A stretch of DNA of 64,000 bases from Candidatus Krumholzibacteriia bacterium (GCA_035649275.1 DASRJW010000049.1:10328-74327); one strand, 5' to 3'. Positions 9,396-21,597 are shown, counted from the stretch's first letter. Numbers and translations are program-made. The notes: generated from the letters alone by a model not told the origin.

Positions 9396-9424
9396 TTGAC
9401 ACCCTCGGGGGGCCCTCCTATACT
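9396..9424 (+). promoter_or_regulatory. Promoter for the tRNA-Phe/tRNA-Thr pair
   Basis: TTGACA at 9396-9401, a 17-base spacer and TATACT at 9419-9424, the closest match to the sigma70 consensus in the window. The predicted start near 9431 is only about six bases before tRNA-Phe, as expected for a stable-RNA promoter. Confidence 0.75.
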
Positions 9425-9436
9425 GCCCTGCTCGAT

Positions 9437-9512
<76 letters not shown>

Positions 9513-9562
9513 GGCTTCCTCCGCGCACGAGACCGCCGGTCTCGTCCACGTCGGTTCCCGGA

Positions 9563-9638
9563 GCTGGTGTAGCTCAGCTGGTAGAGCAACGCACTCGTAA
9601 TGCGTAGGTCCGCGGTTCGATTCCGCGCACCAGCTCCA
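9563..9638 (+). tRNA. tRNA-Thr (CGT)
   Basis: A 76-base cloverleaf 50 bases after tRNA-Phe. The acceptor stem GCTGGTG pairs with CACCAGC, the anticodon loop is CTCGTAA (anticodon CGT, reading ACG) on ACGCA/TGCGT, and the T arm is CGCGG-TTCGATT-CCGCG. The end TCCA is encoded. It is probably co-transcribed with tRNA-Phe. Confidence 0.94.
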
Positions 9639-9681
9639 GCACTTCCCCCCGCCGCGACCCTCCCCCGAGGAAAGGCGCGCC

Positions 9682-11061
9682 ATGCAGCCCCCGTCTCCAG
9701 TCCTGATGACCAGCGTTTCCGGCATCCGGGGGATCGTCGGGGCCGGCCTCGACGCCGAAGTGGCCTGCCGCATGGCGGCCGCTTTCGGCACCTGGGCGCC
9801 GTCTGGAGCCGTGGTGGTCGGTCGCGACTCGCGCCTCACCGGCCCGATGCTGCTGCATGCGGTGGCCGCCGGGCTCCTCTCCACCGGGCACGACGTCATC
9901 GATCTCGGCGTCGCCACCACGCCGACGACGGAGATCATGGTCACCACCCACGGGGCGGCGGGCGGCATCATTCTCACCGCCAGCCACAATCCGGAACCGT
10001 GGAACGCGCTCAAGCTGCTCGATCGGGAAGGACTCTTCCTGAGCGCCGAGGCCGGGTCCACGGTGCTCGAGCTGGCGCGGACGGGAAAGGCCCGGCACCG
10101 GACCTGGGAAGAGATGGGGGCGCTGCGCGAGGATGGCGCCGCTGCGGAAGTGCACATCCGCTCCATCCTGGAAATGCCTTGGTTGGATCGCGCCCGCATC
10201 GGGGCGCGGGAACTCCACGTCGTCATCGACTGCTGCAATGGCGCCGGCGGCGTCGTGGCTCCGGAGCTGCTGCGCCGTCTCGGCGCCCGCGTCACCGAGC
10301 TCTACTGCGAGCCCACGGGACGTTTCGGCCGGCGTCCCGAACCGACGCCGGCGCACCTGCAGGAGCTGGGGGAGAGAGTGCGCGCCGAAGAGGCCGACCT
10401 CGGCTTCGCCACCGATCCCGACGCCGACCGGCTTAGCGTCGTGACCCACGCCGGCGTTGCGCTCCTCGAGGAGTATACTCTGGTGCTGGCCGCGGACCAT
10501 TACCTGCGACACCGCCGCGGCCCCGTGGTGGTGAATCTCAGTACGACCCGTGCCATGGACGACCTCTGTGCCCGGCATGGCGTGCCCTTGCACCGCACGC
10601 CGGTGGGCGAAGCCAACGTGGTGGCCCAGATGCGCCGCGTCGGCGCCGTCATCGGCGGCGAAGGCAACGGCGGCGTCATCCTGCCGGAGCTGCACCCCGG
10701 TCGCGACGCGCTGGTGGGGATGGCGTTGATCCTGCAGTCCCTGGCGGAGACCGGGAGCTCGCTGCAGGAACTGCACGCGGCCTTGCCGCACTATCACATG
10801 GTGAAGCGCAGCCTGGAGCTTGCCCGCCCGCTCCAGGATGGGGACATCGTCGAGCTGGCGCGCCGGGAGTTCGGCGGCGCCTTGGACACGCGAGACGGGG
10901 TCAAGGTGCAGCTCCCCGAGGGCTGGCTGCACCTGCGCCGCTCGAACACCGAACCCATCGTCCGCGCCATCGCCGAGAGCGAGGACGCGGACCAGGCGGA
11001 GACGCTGGTGCAGCGGGCGCTGCGCCAGCTCGGTCAGCACGCACACCTGCGAGGCGCCTGA
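9682..11061 (+). CDS. glmM: Phosphoglucosamine mutase (GlmM-type)
   Basis: 459 residues of the alpha-D-phosphohexomutase superfamily. The phosphoserine loop is TASHNP with Ser about 101, the metal loop is DPDADRLSV near residue 245, the sugar-binding loop is GGEGNGGVI, and the phosphate-binding loop is RRSNTEPIVR near the C-terminus. The catalytic-loop context (PEPWNALKLLDREG) is like Bacteroidetes-type GlmM rather than the E. coli form. The expected reaction is glucosamine-6-phosphate to glucosamine-1-phosphate, feeding UDP-GlcNAc for peptidoglycan and lipid A. The ATG at 9682 has GAGGAAAGG upstream. The next gene, glmS, makes its substrate, which supports GlmM over phosphomannomutase, although dual activity is possible. 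Confidence 0.88.
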   Translation: MQPPSPVLMTSVSGIRGIVGAGLDAEVACRMAAAFGTWAPSGAVVVGRDSRLTGPMLLHAVAAGLLSTGHDVIDLGVATTPTTEIMVTTHGAAGGIILTASHNPEPWNALKLLDREGLFLSAEAGSTVLELARTGKARHRTWEEMGALREDGAAAEVHIRSILEMPWLDRARIGARELHVVIDCCNGAGGVVAPELLRRLGARVTELYCEPTGRFGRRPEPTPAHLQELGERVRAEEADLGFATDPDADRLSVVTHAGVALLEEYTLVLAADHYLRHRRGPVVVNLSTTRAMDDLCARHGVPLHRTPVGEANVVAQMRRVGAVIGGEGNGGVILPELHPGRDALVGMALILQSLAETGSSLQELHAALPHYHMVKRSLELARPLQDGDIVELARREFGGALDTRDGVKVQLPEGWLHLRRSNTEPIVRAIAESEDADQAETLVQRALRQLGQHAHLRGA

Positions 11062-11087
11062 CCCTCGCACGCAAAGGGATGCCGGCC

Positions 11088-12917
11088 ATGTGCGGAATCA
11101 TTGCCTATATCGGAGACAAACCAGCGCTGCCGATCCTCATGGAGGGTCTGAAGCGCCTGGAGTATCGCGGCTACGACTCGGCGGGGGTGGCCCTCGTCGA
11201 CGGCAAGCTGCGCATCGAGAAGTGCGTCGGTCGCATCGCCCAGCTGGAAGAGCACGTCGCGCCGCTGGTGCTCCCGGGCAGCCTCGGCATGGCCCACACC
11301 CGCTGGGCGACACACGGCGAGCCCACCACCATCAACGCCCACCCGCACACCGACTGCACCGGCAAGCTCGCGGTCATCCACAACGGCATCATCGAGAACT
11401 TCGAGTCCCTGAAGCGCAACCTGTTGCATCGCGGTCACACCTTCAAGAGCGAGACCGACACCGAGGTGCTGGCCCACCTGATCGAGGAGTTCTACGACGG
11501 CCGGCTGGACGAGGCGGTGCGCGCCGCCCTGGGACGGGTGGAGGGCACCTTCGGCATCGCCGTGCTGCACGCCGACGAGCCCCGCCGCATCGTCGGGGCG
11601 CGCAACGGCAGCCCGCTCATCGTGGGCATCGGCGACGGCGAGTACTTCCTGGCCAGCGATGCCAGCGCCATCCTCCGCCACACCCGCCAGGTCATCTATC
11701 TCGAGGACCAGGAGATGGTGGCGCTCGGAGACGAAGCGCCGCTGTTCACCAGCGTCGAGGACGGCGCCGAGGAGATCGCCAAGGAGGCCACCGAGATCGA
11801 GTGGGACCTGGCGATGATCGAGAAGGGCGGCTACTCGCACTTCATGCTCAAAGAGATCTTCGAGCAGCCGTCGACGATCCGCAACGCCTTCCGCGGCCGT
11901 CTCCTGGTGGAAGAAGGCGACGCCAAGCTGGGCGGCCTCAACATGACGCGGGAAGAGCTGCGGGAGGTGAAGCGCGTCGTCCTCATCGGCTGCGGCACCT
12001 CCTGGCACGCGGCGCTGCTCGGCGAGTACATGATCGAGGAGGTGGCGCGCATCGGCGTCGAGGTGGAGTACGCCAGCGAGTTCCGCTACCGCAATCCCAT
12101 CGTCGAGGAGGGCACGATCACCTTCGTGATCTCCCAGTCCGGCGAGACCATCGACACCCTGGCAGCGATGCGCGAAGCGAAGCGCAAGGGCGCCCGCACC
12201 CTCGGCATCGTCAACGTCGTCGGCTCCACCATCGCCCGCGAGTCCGACGGCGGCGTCTACATCCATGCCGGTCCGGAGATCGGCGTCGCCTCCACCAAGG
12301 CCTTCACTTCCCAGGCCACGGTGCTCGCCATCATCACGCTGCTCCTCGGTCGCTTGCGCAACATGTCGCGCCAGGAGGGCCGGCGCCTGATCGCGGCGCT
12401 GGAGGAGCTGCCCGGGCAGATCGAGCAGATCCTCGCCCAGGACGCCGCCATCGAGGAAATCGCCCGGGTCTACCAGCATCACGACAACTTCCTCTATCTC
12501 GGGCGCGGCCCGAACTTCCCGGTGGCCCTGGAGGGAGCGCTCAAACTCAAGGAGATCTCCTACGTCCACGCCGAAGGCTATCCGGCGGCGGAGATGAAGC
12601 ACGGTCCCATCGCTCTCATCGACGAGAACATGCCCGTCGTGGTCATCGCCACCCGCGACAGCGGTTACCGCAAGATCGTCGGCAACGTCGAAGAGGTGAA
12701 GGCGCGCAAGGGGCGCATCATCGCGGTGGTGACCGAGGGCGACACCGACATCGTCAAGAAGGCCGACCACACTCTCATCGTGCCGGAAACGCTGAGCCTG
12801 CTCACCCCGATCCTGTCGGTGGTGCCCTTGCAGCTCCTGGCCTACCACATCGCCGTGATGCGCGGCTGCGACGTGGACCGGCCGCGCAACCTGGCCAAGT
12901 CGGTCACGGTGGAGTAG
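11088..12917 (+). CDS. glmS: Glutamine-fructose-6-phosphate aminotransferase
   Basis: 609 residues, the same length as E. coli GlmS. It converts fructose-6-phosphate and glutamine to glucosamine-6-phosphate, the first committed step to UDP-GlcNAc. I chose ATG 11088 over ATG 11079 three codons upstream, because the mature enzyme needs Cys as residue 1 after Met removal (MCGIIAYIG). The glutaminase domain spans about 1-230 (RWATHGEPT, HNGIIENF), and two SIS domains follow (GCGTSWHAALLGEY, SQSGETIDTL, KHGPIALI). The C-terminus NLAKSVTVE is the typical conserved tail. The gene lies 26 bases after glmM. No glmS ribozyme is seen in that short gap. Confidence 0.96.
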   Translation: MCGIIAYIGDKPALPILMEGLKRLEYRGYDSAGVALVDGKLRIEKCVGRIAQLEEHVAPLVLPGSLGMAHTRWATHGEPTTINAHPHTDCTGKLAVIHNGIIENFESLKRNLLHRGHTFKSETDTEVLAHLIEEFYDGRLDEAVRAALGRVEGTFGIAVLHADEPRRIVGARNGSPLIVGIGDGEYFLASDASAILRHTRQVIYLEDQEMVALGDEAPLFTSVEDGAEEIAKEATEIEWDLAMIEKGGYSHFMLKEIFEQPSTIRNAFRGRLLVEEGDAKLGGLNMTREELREVKRVVLIGCGTSWHAALLGEYMIEEVARIGVEVEYASEFRYRNPIVEEGTITFVISQSGETIDTLAAMREAKRKGARTLGIVNVVGSTIARESDGGVYIHAGPEIGVASTKAFTSQATVLAIITLLLGRLRNMSRQEGRRLIAALEELPGQIEQILAQDAAIEEIARVYQHHDNFLYLGRGPNFPVALEGALKLKEISYVHAEGYPAAEMKHGPIALIDENMPVVVIATRDSGYRKIVGNVEEVKARKGRIIAVVTEGDTDIVKKADHTLIVPETLSLLTPILSVVPLQLLAYHIAVMRGCDVDRPRNLAKSVTVE

Positions 12918-12919
12918 GG

Positions 12920-13300
12920 ATGCGACGGGTGATCCAAACTCCGCAAGCGCCGGCGGCGATCGGCCCTTACAGTCAGGGTGTGGCGGTGGGTTCGTTCCTG
13001 CACACCGCCGGCCAGATCGGCCTCGATCCCGCCACGGGCAAGCTCGTGGGCGGCGGCATCGAGACGGAGACGCGGCGGGCGCTGCAGAACCTCCGTGCCA
13101 TCGTCGAGGCCGCCGGCGCCCGTCTCGAGGACGTGGTGAAGACGACGGTGTTCCTGACCACGATGGACGATTTCGCCGCCATGAACCGCGTCTACGCCGA
13201 GTTCTTCCCGGAGCAACCGCCAGCGCGCAGCACCGTCGCGGTCCTGGCGCTCCCGGCCGGGGCGCGCGTCGAGATCGAAGCCCTGGTGCGCGGCGCGTGA
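12920..13300 (+). CDS. ridA: RidA family reactive intermediate deaminase
   Basis: 126 residues of the YjgF/YER057c/UK114 family. RidA hydrolyses reactive 2-aminoacrylate and related imines made by PLP enzymes. Family landmarks: AIGPYSQG near the start, SGQI-like AGQIGLDP, TTVFLTTMDDF and, at the end, PARSTVAVLALPAGARVEIEALV with the conserved Arg that binds the substrate carboxylate. The gene begins two bases after the glmS stop with no separate promoter, so it is read from the glm transcript. Confidence 0.93.
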   Translation: MRRVIQTPQAPAAIGPYSQGVAVGSFLHTAGQIGLDPATGKLVGGGIETETRRALQNLRAIVEAAGARLEDVVKTTVFLTTMDDFAAMNRVYAEFFPEQPPARSTVAVLALPAGARVEIEALVRGA

Positions 13301-13310
13301 GCCCTGCTCC

Positions 13311-13340
13311 TTGCCCCGCTCCTCACGCATTCCCTACCAT
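13311..13340 (+). promoter_or_regulatory. Possible promoter for tRNA-Sec
   Basis: TTGCCC at 13311-13316, an 18-base spacer and TACCAT at 13335-13340. The predicted start near 13347 lies about 30 bases before the tRNA. It is a moderate match, supported by its place between ridA and the tRNA. Confidence 0.45.
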
Positions 13341-13377
13341 ACGCGGACGCCTGCCGCGGGCCTGCGGCGCGGGCGCC

Positions 13378-13474
13378 GGGAGTGGATGGGTCCTGGTGGG
13401 CCTCGAGGGCTTCAAACCCTTTGTCGGGTGCTAATCCCATCCGAGGTGGGTTCGATTCCCACACATTCCCGCCA
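13378..13474 (+). tRNA. selC: tRNA-Sec (TCA), selenocysteine tRNA
   Basis: A 97-base tRNA with the special features of bacterial selenocysteine tRNA. The anticodon loop is CTTCAAA (anticodon TCA, reading UGA). The D arm has a six-pair stem GGGTCC/GGGCCT closed on a four-base loop TGGT. A long variable arm is formed by TCGGGTG and CATCCGA around a seven-base loop. The T arm is GTGGG-TTCGATT-CCCAC, next to an eight-position acceptor stem (GGGAGTGG with ACATTCCC, one G-T pair and one G-A mismatch at the inner end). Discriminator G and CCA are encoded (GCCA). An ordinary Ser or Leu tRNA would not have TCA with the 8+5 helix. The organism should therefore insert selenocysteine; selA, selB and selD are not in this window. 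Confidence 0.92.
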
Positions 13475-13485
13475 TCTCCGGAGCG

Positions 13486-14196
13486 ATGCCTGTGGGTGGG
13501 GTGAGGCGACAGGCGGTGGTGCTCCTGCTTGGACTCCTGCCGGTGGGGCCCGTGGCGGCGCTTTCCACCCCGGCGGCGGTAGAGAGCGCGTCGGTGGGGC
13601 AAGCGGCCGCCGCAAGCGACCGCAGGGCGAGCGCCTCGGTGGGAAGCGCCAGCGTGGGAGGGGCGACGACGCCGGGGAGCGGGCCGAGCGGGAAGGCGGC
13701 GTGGACGTCCCCGGGACTGCAGCTCGGCCTGCGCGACTGGTTCGGGCGTCCGGCCACGGAACCCGTGGGGCGGCCGTGGCAGCGACAGAAGAATCCCACC
13801 GTGGCCATGGTGAGCTCTCTCCTCGTGCCCGGCCTCGGTCAGCTGTACAACGAACGCGAGTTCTGGTCCGTCGTCGCGGCAGGAGTGCACTTCTACTTCC
13901 TCGGGGACATCATCGTGGAACAGCGCCTGGCCAACCGCTATCGGACCTTGAAGAACCTGCCGGTGGACCCGAACGACCCGGCCTCGGTGCAGGCGCAGCA
14001 GGAAGCGGAGGTCCTCTTCCTCCTCTACCGTGACAACCGCATCCAGAGCACGTGGCTGCTCGGCCTCACCTTGCTGCTCAGCGGCCTGCAGTGCTACGTG
14101 GATGCCCATCTGTTCGATTTCGACGCCGGCGCGTCGCTGCAGTTCGTGCCGAGCTTCGGCGCCGTGCAGGGTGGGGCCCTGCGCCTGCGCTTCTAG
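13486..14196 (+). CDS. Membrane protein of DUF5683 type with signal peptide
   Basis: 236 residues. An N-terminal signal-like hydrophobic run ([16 protein letters not shown]) is followed by about 60 low-complexity Ala/Ser/Gly residues. Then comes a domain with [24 protein letters not shown], two membrane segments and DAHLFDFD near the end. This arrangement matches DUF5683-like proteins (KxP..A...S..PGLGQ.YN), whose function is unknown. Starts are possible at ATG 13486 and GTG 13501; the GTG would give a cleaner signal peptide. It begins 12 bases after tRNA-Sec and may be on the same transcript. The stop is 32 bases before lepA. Confidence 0.7.
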   Translation: MPVGGVRRQAVVLLLGLLPVGPVAALSTPAAVESASVGQAAAASDRRASASVGSASVGGATTPGSGPSGKAAWTSPGLQLGLRDWFGRPATEPVGRPWQRQKNPTVAMVSSLLVPGLGQLYNEREFWSVVAAGVHFYFLGDIIVEQRLANRYRTLKNLPVDPNDPASVQAQQEAEVLFLLYRDNRIQSTWLLGLTLLLSGLQCYVDAHLFDFDAGASLQFVPSFGAVQGGALRLRF

Positions 14197-14228
14197 GACC
14201 CATCGCTCGGGGAGACGACACCGCGCGC

Positions 14229-16025
<1,797 letters not shown>

Positions 16026-16063
16026 CCTGGAGGGCACGGCCGCGCCTGGATCAAGGAGCGCTC

Positions 16064-16765
16064 ATGCCGAGGGAGGAAAAGACGATGCGGGCGATGGAAG
16101 CGGACCGGCCGGCACGCGGGCTGGAGGCCAAGGCGGCGGGCCGCACGGCGCGCAGCCGTTCCAAGTTCCGGGAATACGCCGAAGCCATCGTCGTCGCCGT
16201 GGCGCTGGCGCTCTTCTTTCGTCAGTTCGTCGTCCAGGCCTTCCGCATTCCCTCGAGCTCCATGGAGAGCACTCTTCTGGTGGGGGATTTCCTCTTCGTG
16301 AACAAGTTCCTCTACGGAGCGCAGATCCCTTTCACCAGCTGGCGCCTGCCCGCCATCCGCCAGCCCCGCACTGGGGACATCATCGTCTTCAAGTCGCCGA
16401 CCGATGGGCGGGATTTCATCAAGCGTTGCGTGGCCGTGGCCGGCGACACCGTGGAGATGCGCGGCAAGGTGCTGTGGGTGAACGGCAAGAGGCGGGACGA
16501 ACCGTTCACGCAGCACACCGATCGCGGCATGCTGCTGGCGTCGCAGGCGCCGCGGGACTGGATGGGGCCGCTCGTCATTCCGCCCGGTCACATCTTCATG
16601 CTCGGTGACAACCGGGACAACTCCCACGACAGCCGCTTCTGGGGACCCCTCCCGGTGGGGCGGGTGCGCGGCAAGGCGATGTTCATCTACTTCTCCATCG
16701 ACACCGCTCGGGGCTTCGTGCCCCCCCATCTGCGCTTCACCCGCTTCGGCGATCTCATCCGCTGA
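16064..16765 (+). CDS. lepB: Signal peptidase I
   Basis: 233 residues from ATG 16064 (AAGGAG upstream); ATG 16085 also has a strong GGGAGG site and would remove seven residues. One N-terminal membrane anchor (AIVVAVALALFF) precedes the catalytic box IPSSSMESTLLVGDF with nucleophile Ser 66. The general-base Lys 120 is in DFIKRCVAVAGDTV, and box E reads LGDNRDNSHDSRFWG. The enzyme cleaves signal peptides of Sec-exported proteins at the outer face of the inner membrane. There are 38 bases between lepA and this gene, so they are probably one transcript. Confidence 0.95.
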   Translation: MPREEKTMRAMEADRPARGLEAKAAGRTARSRSKFREYAEAIVVAVALALFFRQFVVQAFRIPSSSMESTLLVGDFLFVNKFLYGAQIPFTSWRLPAIRQPRTGDIIVFKSPTDGRDFIKRCVAVAGDTVEMRGKVLWVNGKRRDEPFTQHTDRGMLLASQAPRDWMGPLVIPPGHIFMLGDNRDNSHDSRFWGPLPVGRVRGKAMFIYFSIDTARGFVPPHLRFTRFGDLIR

Positions 16766-16771
16766 AGCGCC

Positions 16772-17965
16772 ATGCGGGCCGCCACGGCGAAGGACGTCCA
16801 CTTCGGCGTCTACGTGCACCTCCCGTTCTGCCGCGTGCAGTGTCCCTACTGCACCTTCTTCACCGTGCCGCGGCCGGAGAGGCGCGAGGTCTTCGCCCGT
16901 TTCCTCGCCGGCGTCCGGCGTGAGTGGTCGCTCCGCGTCGGTCCCCGTCTCCAAAGCGGCGACCGCCTGCGCACTCTCTATCTCGGCGGCGGGACGCCGA
17001 GCGACGTCCCGCCGGATCTCCTCGCCGACTTCCTCGCCGCCCTCGTCGCCGAGCTTCCTGGCGGCCTCGGCGAGCTCGAAGAGACCACGGTGGAGTGCAA
17101 TCCGGAGTCGGTGACTGCAGAGACGCTGGCGCGTCTCCGCGCCCAGGGCGTGGACCGGATCAGCCTGGGCGTGCAGGCTTTGCACCCCGACGACCTGCGC
17201 CGCCTCGGCCGGGCGGCGGAGGTCGAGCAGGTGCTCGCCTCGATCGACGCCGTCGCCGCGCGCTTCGAGCGCTGGAGCGCCGACCTCATCCTCGGAATCC
17301 CCGGCTCGAGTCGGGCGCGACTCCGTCACAGCCTCACCGTTCTGCAGCAGGCCGGGGCGCCGCACCTCTCCTTTTATTGTCTCGAGCTGCCGGCCTCGCG
17401 CGCCGGCGCGCTCGGCACCCCGTGGGGGGAGGAACGCCTGGCGAGGACCTACGAGTTCGTCTCCGCCTGGCTCGAGCAACGAGGCTACGAGCACTACGAG
17501 ATCTCCAGCGCGGCGCGACCCGGAGAGAGGGCGCGACACAATGGGGCCTACTGGGAGAGGCTGGACTACGTGGGCCTCGGACCTGGAGCGCACTCTTTCG
17601 CGGCCAGCGTGCGGCAGGCGAACAGGCCCGATCTGAACGCCTACCTCGAGGCGCTGGAGCAGGGCGGGTTGCCCCCTGCCGCGCGGGAAGTCCTCACTCC
17701 CGCCGCGGTGCGGCGGGAAGAAGTCCTCCTCGGTCTCCGGCGGCGGGAGGGGGTGGCTTGGGCGGTCGACGGTCTGGAGGCGGCGCGAGACTTCCTCCAG
17801 GACCTGGTTCGAGAGGGCCTGGGGCGCTTCGAGGGTCCCCGTTTCCGCCTCACCACGAGAGGCTGGATGGTATCGGATTCGATTGTTTCACAGCTACTTA
17901 CGTACATGGAAGGGGTGGCTCCCCGGGTTGACAAGCCGCCGCCGGCGCCGCTACATTCGACCTAG
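16772..17965 (+). CDS. hemW: HemW-like radical SAM protein (heme chaperone family)
   Basis: 397 residues. The radical SAM cluster motif is CRVQCPYC (Cys 20, 24, 27), preceded by VYVHLPF as in the HemW/HemN family. LYLGGGTPS, ECNPES and RISLGVQAL are the usual downstream motifs, and the C-terminus has the HemW winged region. HemW is a heme-binding protein rather than a true coproporphyrinogen oxidase; members carry the extra Cys in the CxxxCxxC-x-F form, and here the residue after the motif is Thr-Phe-Phe. It starts six bases after lepB. The last 38 bases contain the promoter, and the stop touches the operator, of the following heat-shock operon. Confidence 0.9.
   Translation: MRAATAKDVHFGVYVHLPFCRVQCPYCTFFTVPRPERREVFARFLAGVRREWSLRVGPRLQSGDRLRTLYLGGGTPSDVPPDLLADFLAALVAELPGGLGELEETTVECNPESVTAETLARLRAQGVDRISLGVQALHPDDLRRLGRAAEVEQVLASIDAVAARFERWSADLILGIPGSSRARLRHSLTVLQQAGAPHLSFYCLELPASRAGALGTPWGEERLARTYEFVSAWLEQRGYEHYEISSAARPGERARHNGAYWERLDYVGLGPGAHSFAASVRQANRPDLNAYLEALEQGGLPPAAREVLTPAAVRREEVLLGLRRREGVAWAVDGLEAARDFLQDLVREGLGRFEGPRFRLTTRGWMVSDSIVSQLLTYMEGVAPRVDKPPPAPLHST
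17928..17957 (+). promoter_or_regulatory. Promoter of the hrcA-grpE-dnaK-dnaJ operon
   Basis: TTGACA at 17928-17933, an 18-base spacer and TACATT at 17952-17957, all inside the last codons of hemW. The predicted start near 17963 falls on the left arm of the CIRCE operator, the classical arrangement for HrcA repression of a vegetative promoter. Confidence 0.75.
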
Positions 17966-17988
17966 CAGTCGACACCTGAGAGTGCTAA
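17962..17988 (+). promoter_or_regulatory. CIRCE operator (HrcA binding site)
   Basis: CTAGCAGTC, a nine-base spacer, then GAGTGCTAA. The consensus is TTAGCACTC-N9-GAGTGCTAA: the right arm is perfect and the left arm matches 7 of 9. It sits just downstream of the promoter and 12 bases before the hrcA ATG. HrcA binding here would make the operon self-regulated and GroE-responsive. Confidence 0.88.
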
Positions 17989-18000
17989 CGAGGGGTGGAG

Positions 18001-19044
18001 ATGCAGCTCACGGAACGAGAACGCACCGTGCTCGCGGCGCTGGTGGAACTCTTCGTCCGCGACGCCGGTCCGGTGAGCTCGGGGCACCTGCAAGAGATCA
18101 TCGGCCTCGGGGTCTCGAGCGCCACGATCCGCAACGTCCTGCAGCGGCTGGAGGAGAAGGGTCTCCTGCACCAGCCGCACACCTCGGCGGGCCGCGTCCC
18201 CACGCGCGACGGCTATCGGGTGTACGTGGAGAGTTTCTGCCGCCCGGCTCGCCTGCCCGCCACCTGGGTGCGCCGCATCCACGAGGAGCTGCTGCCGGCC
18301 GGGGCGCAGCCGCCGGTGCAGGAAGTGCTCGCCAAGGTGTCTCAGCTCCTGGCGGCGCTGTCGAGCAACGTCGGCTTCGGCGTCGCGGTGGAGGATCATC
18401 ATAGCGCCCGAGTGCAGCGCATCGAGATGGTGCAGCTGGAGCACGCCCGTCTCCTCGTCCTCGTCACCCTGGACGACGGCATGGTGCGCACCTGTCTCGC
18501 GCCCCTCGAGCGCCGCTATCCCGATCTCACCTTGGCGCTCGCCGAGCACCTGCTTCACGACATCGTCCGCGGTTGCACGCCCGGGGAGGCGCGGCGAAGG
18601 CTGGACGTGGCGCTCGCCCAGCACACCGGGGACGCCGGCACCATCGCCCGAGTGGTGGCGCGGGAGAAGGAGAAGCTCTTCGAGGAACGCGCCGTCCCCA
18701 CCGTGCGTCTCGAGGGGGCGACGCAGATCATCGGGCAACCGGAGTTCCAGGATCCCGAGAACCTACGCCTCCTCGTCAAGGTTCTCGATCATCCCGAGCG
18801 CTTGGGACAGGGACTGCCGGGAGCGGGCACGACGATCACCATCGGTGTCGCCACCGACGTCGAGGAGCTGCCGTTCAGCATAGTCTCCGCCGCCATGCAG
18901 CTCGGCGGCTGGGAAGGTCAGGTGGGCATCCTCGGGCCCATGCGCATGCGCTACGCTCTCGCCCTCGCTCTGGTCCAGAGCGTGGTGGAGACGCTGAGCG
19001 GCGTCGAACCGCGACCCGAGGGAGGTCCGCGTGAGAGAGCCTGA
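18001..19044 (+). CDS. hrcA: Heat-inducible transcription repressor HrcA
   Basis: 347 residues from ATG 18001 (GAGGGG upstream); an in-frame GTG lies two codons earlier. The N-terminal winged helix (about 1-75) has GPVSSGHLQEI and VSSATIRNVLQRLEEKGLLHQPHTSAGRVPT, which is diagnostic of HrcA. The C-terminal GAF-like dimerisation region ends in GQVGILGPMRMRYALALALVQ. HrcA represses dnaK and groE operons by binding CIRCE, and one lies directly in front of the gene. It overlaps grpE by 14 bases. Confidence 0.95.
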   Translation: MQLTERERTVLAALVELFVRDAGPVSSGHLQEIIGLGVSSATIRNVLQRLEEKGLLHQPHTSAGRVPTRDGYRVYVESFCRPARLPATWVRRIHEELLPAGAQPPVQEVLAKVSQLLAALSSNVGFGVAVEDHHSARVQRIEMVQLEHARLLVLVTLDDGMVRTCLAPLERRYPDLTLALAEHLLHDIVRGCTPGEARRRLDVALAQHTGDAGTIARVVAREKEKLFEERAVPTVRLEGATQIIGQPEFQDPENLRLLVKVLDHPERLGQGLPGAGTTITIGVATDVEELPFSIVSAAMQLGGWEGQVGILGPMRMRYALALALVQSVVETLSGVEPRPEGGPRERA

Positions 19045-19600
19045 GCCGGCGCCGTCCACCCCGGCGGCGGAAGAACTCCGGGACGCTTCGGAGCAGGCCG
19101 AGGATCTGCCGCCGGTGGACGAGGCGACCGCGCTCCGCGCGGCGCTCGAAGCGCTGCAACGGCAGCACGAGGAAGTCGTCCAGGAGCGCCAAGCGCTCCA
19201 CGACCGCTACCTCCGCCTGGCGGCGGAGTTCGACAACTTCCGCAAGCGCAATGCGCGGGAATGGCAAGAGCAGCGCCAGCGTGCGGCGGCGGAGGTGCTG
19301 CGCGCGGTGCTCGAGATCGCCGACAATCTGGAGCGCGCTCTGCAAGCGCCGGCGGCGGACGCGCAGGGATTGCGGGGCGGAGTCGAGCTCATTCGGCAGC
19401 AGCTGCAGGCGTTGTTGCAGCGCTTCGGCATCGCCTGCATCGAGGCCAAAGGGTTGCCCTTCGATCCGGCCCGGCACGAAGCGGTCCTGCTCGTGGAGTC
19501 GGAGGGCGTGGAGAGCCAGCACGTCGTGGACGTGGTGCAGCAGGGCTACACTTTGCACGGCGAGATTTTGCGTCCGGCGCGCGTCACCGTGTCGCGCTGA
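19031..19600 (+). CDS. grpE: Nucleotide exchange factor GrpE
   Basis: 189 residues from GTG 19031, behind GGAGG inside the end of hrcA. GrpE drives ADP release from DnaK. A long N-terminal helix with coiled-coil spacing (about 35-100) holds DRYLRLAAEFDNFRKRNARE. The C-terminal beta-wing region has FDPARHEAVLLVES and ends VVQQGYTLHGEILRPARVTVS, the usual GrpE finish. The charged first 30 residues are low complexity. Confidence 0.95.
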   Translation: MREPEPAPSTPAAEELRDASEQAEDLPPVDEATALRAALEALQRQHEEVVQERQALHDRYLRLAAEFDNFRKRNAREWQEQRQRAAAEVLRAVLEIADNLERALQAPAADAQGLRGGVELIRQQLQALLQRFGIACIEAKGLPFDPARHEAVLLVESEGVESQHVVDVVQQGYTLHGEILRPARVTVSR

Positions 19601-19665
19601 GCGGCGCCGGAGGCGGAGAAGAACACTCGCTGCGGGGACGACCCGCCGCGTAAGGAGGCAAGCAC

Positions 19666-21591
<1,926 letters not shown>

Positions 21592-21597
21592 GGATCG

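Noticed and set aside
11062-11087. glmS ribozyme or riboswitch upstream of glmS
   Set aside because: Only 26 bases separate glmM and glmS, too short for the ribozyme.
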